Shown: positions 59,887 to 64,000 of the stretch, in pieces
How positions within the stretch are numbered: position 1 is the first letter of the stretch
Layout of the letters: each line of letters starts with the position of its first letter
Origin: Porites lobata
Taxonomy: Eukaryota > Cnidaria > Anthozoa > Scleractinia > Poritidae
DNA length: 64,000 bases
Assembly: GCA_942486035.1 (NCBI GenBank)
Contig: CALNXK010000029.1
Coordinates: 1,726,001 to 1,790,000, forward strand
Direction of reading: 5' to 3'
The notes under the pieces: model-generated
Told to the model about the DNA's origin: nothing
Databases searched by the model: none
Seen by the model: only the letters and a program-made list of their open reading frames with translations
Made by a program: the position numbers and the translations under genes

Positions 59887-60579
59887 TTATTCGGGGTTGA
59901 AGTCTGCCAGAGCAGGCTCATCATTCAGGCTGTCTTCGACAGGACTGCAGACTCGTCTGGCTTTTGTGCAGTATTCTCTCTTCTTGATCGCAAACTTGGA
60001 AAATGAAAGTATAAATTTAAACAACAAGTTACGGAAAATATTGAACTGTTTTAGTAGGGATTTAGAATGACTTAGGAATTAGCTAACAAAAAGTAAAGTA
60101 AGCAATTTTTTGTTATTTTATTTTACTAGTTTTTGTTGTTATTATAATTTTTTGTATCTTTGTTGCCGCTGTTGTTGTTGCTGTTCGCATCTTTTGGCCT
60201 AATTGCTTTTTCTTACAATGAAGTTAAAATTTCATCCGCAAAATCTATCTTCCTTTCATTTTTTTAAAAGAAGCGACTTAAACTCATCGTTTACCAGTTA
60301 ATGATAACAAACTTAATACCTCTCGTTTCAAACCAAATCTGTTACACAAAGTTTTCCTTGCCTTTAAAGTTGAAAAAAGCTATGAGTCAACTGTCATTAC
60401 TTAATCTATCTTTTTATTGGGATTGCATATTTTCATCTTTTACCAGTTACTGATGGAAAATCTACCTGGAAACTCCTTTTCTTGCCATATCTTTGACGGA
60501 AATCTGAAGGCTGCGCATGACATACAATGGCTACGGCTACCAACATCAGAAGCACAGCGCAGAGAAGCTTCTTGTTCAT
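59887..60579 (-). CDS. Secreted precursor: RY-amide-type peptide + Cys-x6-Cys module
   Basis: Three exons as in the paralog. A noncoding first exon ends at 60888 (AAG|GTACGT). Exon 2 runs 60589 down to 60466 (acceptor ttttcaattcag|, donor CAG|GTAGAT) with the ATG at 60579. Exon 3 runs 59994 down to 59887 (acceptor ttcattttccaag|). The protein is 73 residues: signal peptide MNKKLLCAVLLMLVAVAIVC then HA, QPSDFRQRY-G-K-K-R predicting a pyroglutamyl RY-amide peptide, SFQ, then FAIKKREYCTKARRVC and an acidic tail SPVEDSLNDEPALADFNPE, longer than in the 56.5 kb copy. The strong conservation of signal peptide and Cys module against a replaced amidated peptide is described under findings. Function is inferred from processing sites only. 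Confidence 0.78.
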
Positions 60580-60980
60580 TGTCTTTCTCCTGAATTGAAA
60601 ACACATACAAATTGTTTCCCTGGTTTGTTGTTATTTTCCACTACCATTATTTCACTAACCCTAGACTTTAAGAAGAAAATTTTTGAACATTTTGTGACCA
60701 TCCAAAGGGAAATAATTCAGCACTTGAGTAAAAGCCGATGCCGATTGACCAATACAATAAAGTGTGTGCTTAGCGGGAATAAAGGAAAGTCGGTTTAACC
60801 AGAACAAAGATTATACTGCCCACAACAAAATTAACATGATCGGTCTTCGAGAAACACTTACACCATCGGAGATTTTCGAAAACGTACCTTGCCGTCCAAA
60901 GTTTTTCTAAGGATAAAGGGAGGCAATACTCTTTTTACAACAACGTTGTCGTGTATCCTTGCCATCAAAAAGTCCCTCAA

Positions 60981-61023
60981 TTTATAAAGACTGGAATAGA
61001 ACAAATAACCAGCTGTGACCCAA
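60981..61023 (-). promoter_or_regulatory. Conserved core promoter: TATA, E-box, CCAAT
   Basis: The minus strand has TATAAA (within 60981-60988), CAGCTG (61010-61015) and inverted CCAAT (61019-61023), matching order and spacing of the promoter at 57524-57570. Confidence 0.65.
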
Positions 61024-62050
61024 TCAAAGTTTAACTGAAGCGTCAAGCGGCGCCCACGAAATACCAGTTGTTAATATCGCTGTCTTTAGCAGGACAACTC
61101 TTTTGGCACCATCAAGACGCTTTGTAAGGGCAATAATTGGGCCATTACTATCCAATTCGTAATTTATTTCTAGAACGGAATTGACAATCTATCAAAAAAG
61201 GGAAGCAGAGAGAGAAACAGGCCATAAAAGAAACGAAATCTTTTCGGTCGAACCGTCATCACAAAAGTCGTCTTCTTCAATTGCGGGCCTTAAAATTGCC
61301 AACTGAGGGATACAATAGGCTGCCTAACACCACAACTTGAGGTTTAAGGGCACTGTGAACTCTCTCAAAAGGTTCAAATTAACCTTTCTAATCTTTTTTT
61401 GTGTTTTGAAGTAAAGGGTAAAGGATGAGCAGGATCAATTTAGAGGAGTTTTAAGCTTCGTGAGATCCACAGAAAAGCGAGACAGAAAAAGGACAGATTT
61501 ATAGGGTTTGTTTCGCATCTCGGATAACATTTTTTAATGCAGAAATTTAAACCTCTAGCAAATTAAACCTTTCAAGGGAAATGCAATTCTCTCGAAACAG
61601 ACCAGACGCAATGATTAGCATTGATTCTAGACGCTTACCATTTAGCAAAATTGAGAGTACTAATGTCATTGATGTTTTTGTTAAGGCGCCAGCTAGGCTT
61701 TTCTTGGTTAACTGAAATCGACAGCTTTTAAAAATTTAACCATTTTCTTAACAAGCACACTATCATGATTGAACAATAAGCAATTAAACTTTTGAAGCAT
61801 CTTGTTCACCTGCAATCACTTGTTGCCACAGATTTACTAATATACTGCAACCACTTTTCACGCCGGCCACTAGAACTGCTTTAACCGACGGGTGAGTTTG
61901 TTTTTGTAAATAAATGTATCCCGGGCCTTTGATATAATTTCCTGTACCACAGAGTCCTAATAAACAAATACGTGCAGTGTGTTAGGACTGTTTACAGATT
62001 TTCAATCAACTTCTGATTTAAAAACAATTATCTCGAGGCTAAAGGTAACC

Positions 62051-62159
62051 AGCTAGCTCTGACTGGCAAAAAGATGACCAGTGAGCGAATTGACATTTGA
62101 ATCCCAGTCCCCAACGTTTGACTGTTTATTCTAAAAAGTTAAGGATGTTATTTTATTGG
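62051..62159. other. No feature seen
   Basis: Short linker between duplication copy B and the third partial copy. No repeat or coding signal recognised. Confidence 0.4.
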
Positions 62160-63192
62160 GACAAGATTGAAAAGCAAGCAAATTTAACTTCATTTATAAA
62201 TTGTCCATAAATAAAGGCCTCTTTGTGTGTGCGCCCGGTCAACCTGGCTTGTAACCGAGCTGAATCCCTTTTCATACTGTTTATATGAGCACGTTTTCTT
62301 ATCTTCTTATTTTAATTATTTCTTTATTTCTTTATTTCATAGGAAATGGGGGATTTCTCTGTACCTGTGTTAGGCCGATTTCTTACACAACCTACTGCAC
62401 ACATTAAAAAATATATATTCTTAAAATAAAAGCTCCGTGCCCAGCGAGTCCCTCTGTTTAACCGAGGACACACATGTAAGGACTTACAAATGTAATTGAA
62501 TGCGGTATTACGGATAACACGTGCTTTACAGCAATGAAGGTACAGCAAGAAACAGGGCAAATTAAACTGAAATGTTTCAACAAACTTAGAGTGCTGTAAA
62601 GTCCACAAAAATGTATGTAAAACTTTGTGGAAAAAGGCATTCAAAACAGCGCTGAATAATAAATGAAGCAGAGGAAAGACAAACGGTTTTTAAATGTCTA
62701 GCAGCTTTATCGCAAGCTGCAGCAATTTGTTCTTATCATTCATTCAAAATATTTCGTCGTTTCTGATTGGCTAATATCCCAAGCATAACCAGCTATTGTC
62801 GACTAAATTTGGAAGAATTTGCGATACTGAACTGATGACGTCAATCGTGTGGGGCAGAATTGTCAGATAATCTAACCATTAACCGAGAAAACTTGGGGAC
62901 GAGTTTGAGTTGTTTTTGTAGTGAGTACAAGATGGAGGAACATCTACTGCGAACTATTGTCTAAAAACATAGCAAGAATAGTAAGAGGACGACTCCACCG
63001 ACGATATCTGCAAATTGGAGTACATTTGCAGATTTGAACAGCCTTTTATCTTCTAAACTTCCCGATAAACTTGCACTATCGAGAGGAACTTAACATCGAA
63101 GGACGTAAGCATTGATTAGGCTGTTTTTAAGCTAGGAATTGTTTTCAATGAATGATAAAACAATTATGGAATTCGGCTTTCGTATCATCTGA
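62160..63192. repeat. Third, partial copy of the duplicated segment
   Basis: 62210-62740 matches 54220-54560 with insertions (for example ggtcaacctggcttgtaaccgagctgaatc against gttcaaccgggctggaaataaccgagctgaatc). 63135-63192 matches the tail at 58560-58610. The gene-bearing middle of the unit is missing here; no peptide exons are seen. Confidence 0.7.
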
Positions 63193-63970
63193 AAACTATT
63201 TCACCAGTGTCACTTGCTAAGGTTCTCGGGGTATACATTGATCAATATCTTACCTACGATTTACATGTTACTAAAACAGTCTCTAGCTGCATGAACCAGT
63301 TGGTTAAGACAGGTAGAATTAAACATCTTTTGGATAGGAAAACCCTTTTACTACTTATAAATAGCTTTGTTTTCAGTAAACTTTTTTATTTTTCCTCAGT
63401 ATGGGGGAACACATCTGAACGTAACCTACACAAACTGCAGTTGGTGCAAAATTTTGCTGCCAGAGTTGTATTAGGTTTAAAGAGATTTGACCATATCTCC
63501 CAGGGATGGAGATCTCTTGAATGGTTAGATGTTACGGAGAAGGTTCTATTTAATGACTTAGTTTTAGCATTCAAATGTGTAAATGGCTTAGTTCCAAATT
63601 ATTTAGGTAAATAGTTTATCAAACGTTCAGCAGTTCACAACAAGAACACAAGGGGATGTAACAATTTTGTGGTCCCCGGATGTAAACTATCAATGGGACA
63701 AAGGGAAGTTTATTTTCGGGGTCCAAAGGAATGAAATGGGCCAGCTGACAATATTAGGAACACTAAAGATATTGATAGTTTTAAGCGGAGACTTTTTAAT
63801 AGGATATTTCATACGAAATAATTTTGAATATATTTTGAATTTAATTGAACTACCGTAAATAAGTTTTCTTTTCTTTTCTTAATTACCAGTATGTACTAAT
63901 TAACATTGTGACTGAAAAGCCCTGTTAAAGGGAGTCTCAATAAAGTATGTATGTATGTATGTATCTGAAG
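63193..63970 (+). mobile_element. 5'-truncated CR1/L2-like LINE insertion with target duplication
   Basis: The plus strand encodes the C-terminal third of a LINE reverse transcriptase (KVLGVYIDQYLTYDLHV, then FSSVWGNTSERNLHKLQ, LQLVQNFAARVVLGLKR, FKCVNGLVPNYLG), stopped at 63614 and frameshifted afterwards. The 3' end is aataaag followed by a (TATG)n tail (63946-63962). The 8-base sequence TCATCTGA stands on both sides (63185-63192 and 63971-63978), and the paralogous locus at 58603-58610 has it once, uninterrupted. Insertion was therefore by target-primed reverse transcription after the segment was duplicated. Confidence 0.92.
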
Positions 63971-64000
63971 TCATCTGAGAAATAAAGGAGACCACAAGAC

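Larger units (their letters stand above)
58641..62050. repeat. Segmental duplication, copy B
   Basis: Diverged copy of 54760-58560 in the same orientation, containing the paralogous peptide gene at 59887-60579. It starts after a T-run (58645-58660) and fades near 62010-62050. Confidence 0.85.

Overview
The window looks like nuclear DNA of an animal, most likely an anthozoan cnidarian (coral or sea anemone). This is inferred, not shown: the DNA is A+T-rich and intron-bearing, full of short foldback transposons, CR1/L2-type LINE fragments and a tRNA-like repeat, and its short secreted precursors have Gly-Lys-Arg amidation sites of the kind cnidarian neuropeptide precursors use. No bacterial-style operons, rRNA or CRISPR arrays are present. 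Almost all real genes here are tiny, two- or three-exon secreted-peptide genes. They only appear when splice sites are read by eye.

Left part (1-29.9 kb): mostly repeats. It holds a 20-bp minisatellite, a LINE remnant (455-705, minus), a 5'-truncated and broken CR1/L2-like LINE (5.56-7.26 kb), many foldback elements (two with clear 9-bp target duplications), and a THAP-domain gene with a truncated transposase-like C-terminus (27.46-28.34 kb, minus). Two members of an Arg-rich secreted-peptide family are embedded in it (4.3-5.0 kb plus; 16.3-17.0 kb minus).

Middle (29.95-37.7 kb): a head-to-tail tandem duplication with a 3.9-kb unit. Each unit carries one copy of the Arg-rich secreted-peptide gene and one TTAA-flanked nonautonomous element. 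Between the two copies the first 67 codons differ only at synonymous sites.

Right part (38-64 kb): a cluster of five small precursor genes, each with a signal peptide followed by a peptide ending in Gly plus basic residues, so a C-terminally amidated product is predicted. Four of them (38.0-40.0, 46.3-47.4, 56.5-57.5 and 59.9-61.0 kb, all minus) share a two-module design: exon A is signal peptide + peptide + G-K-R, and exon B has the motif R-E-[YF]-C-x6-C. The fifth (43.7-45.6 kb, plus) has two amidation sites, the second giving a ...WPRF-amide. The last two minus-strand genes lie in diverged copies of one segmental duplication. They keep the promoter, signal peptide and Cys module but have entirely different amidated peptides. 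A LINE insertion near the right end has a matching empty site in the other copy. The peptide cluster is the most promising undescribed system in the window.
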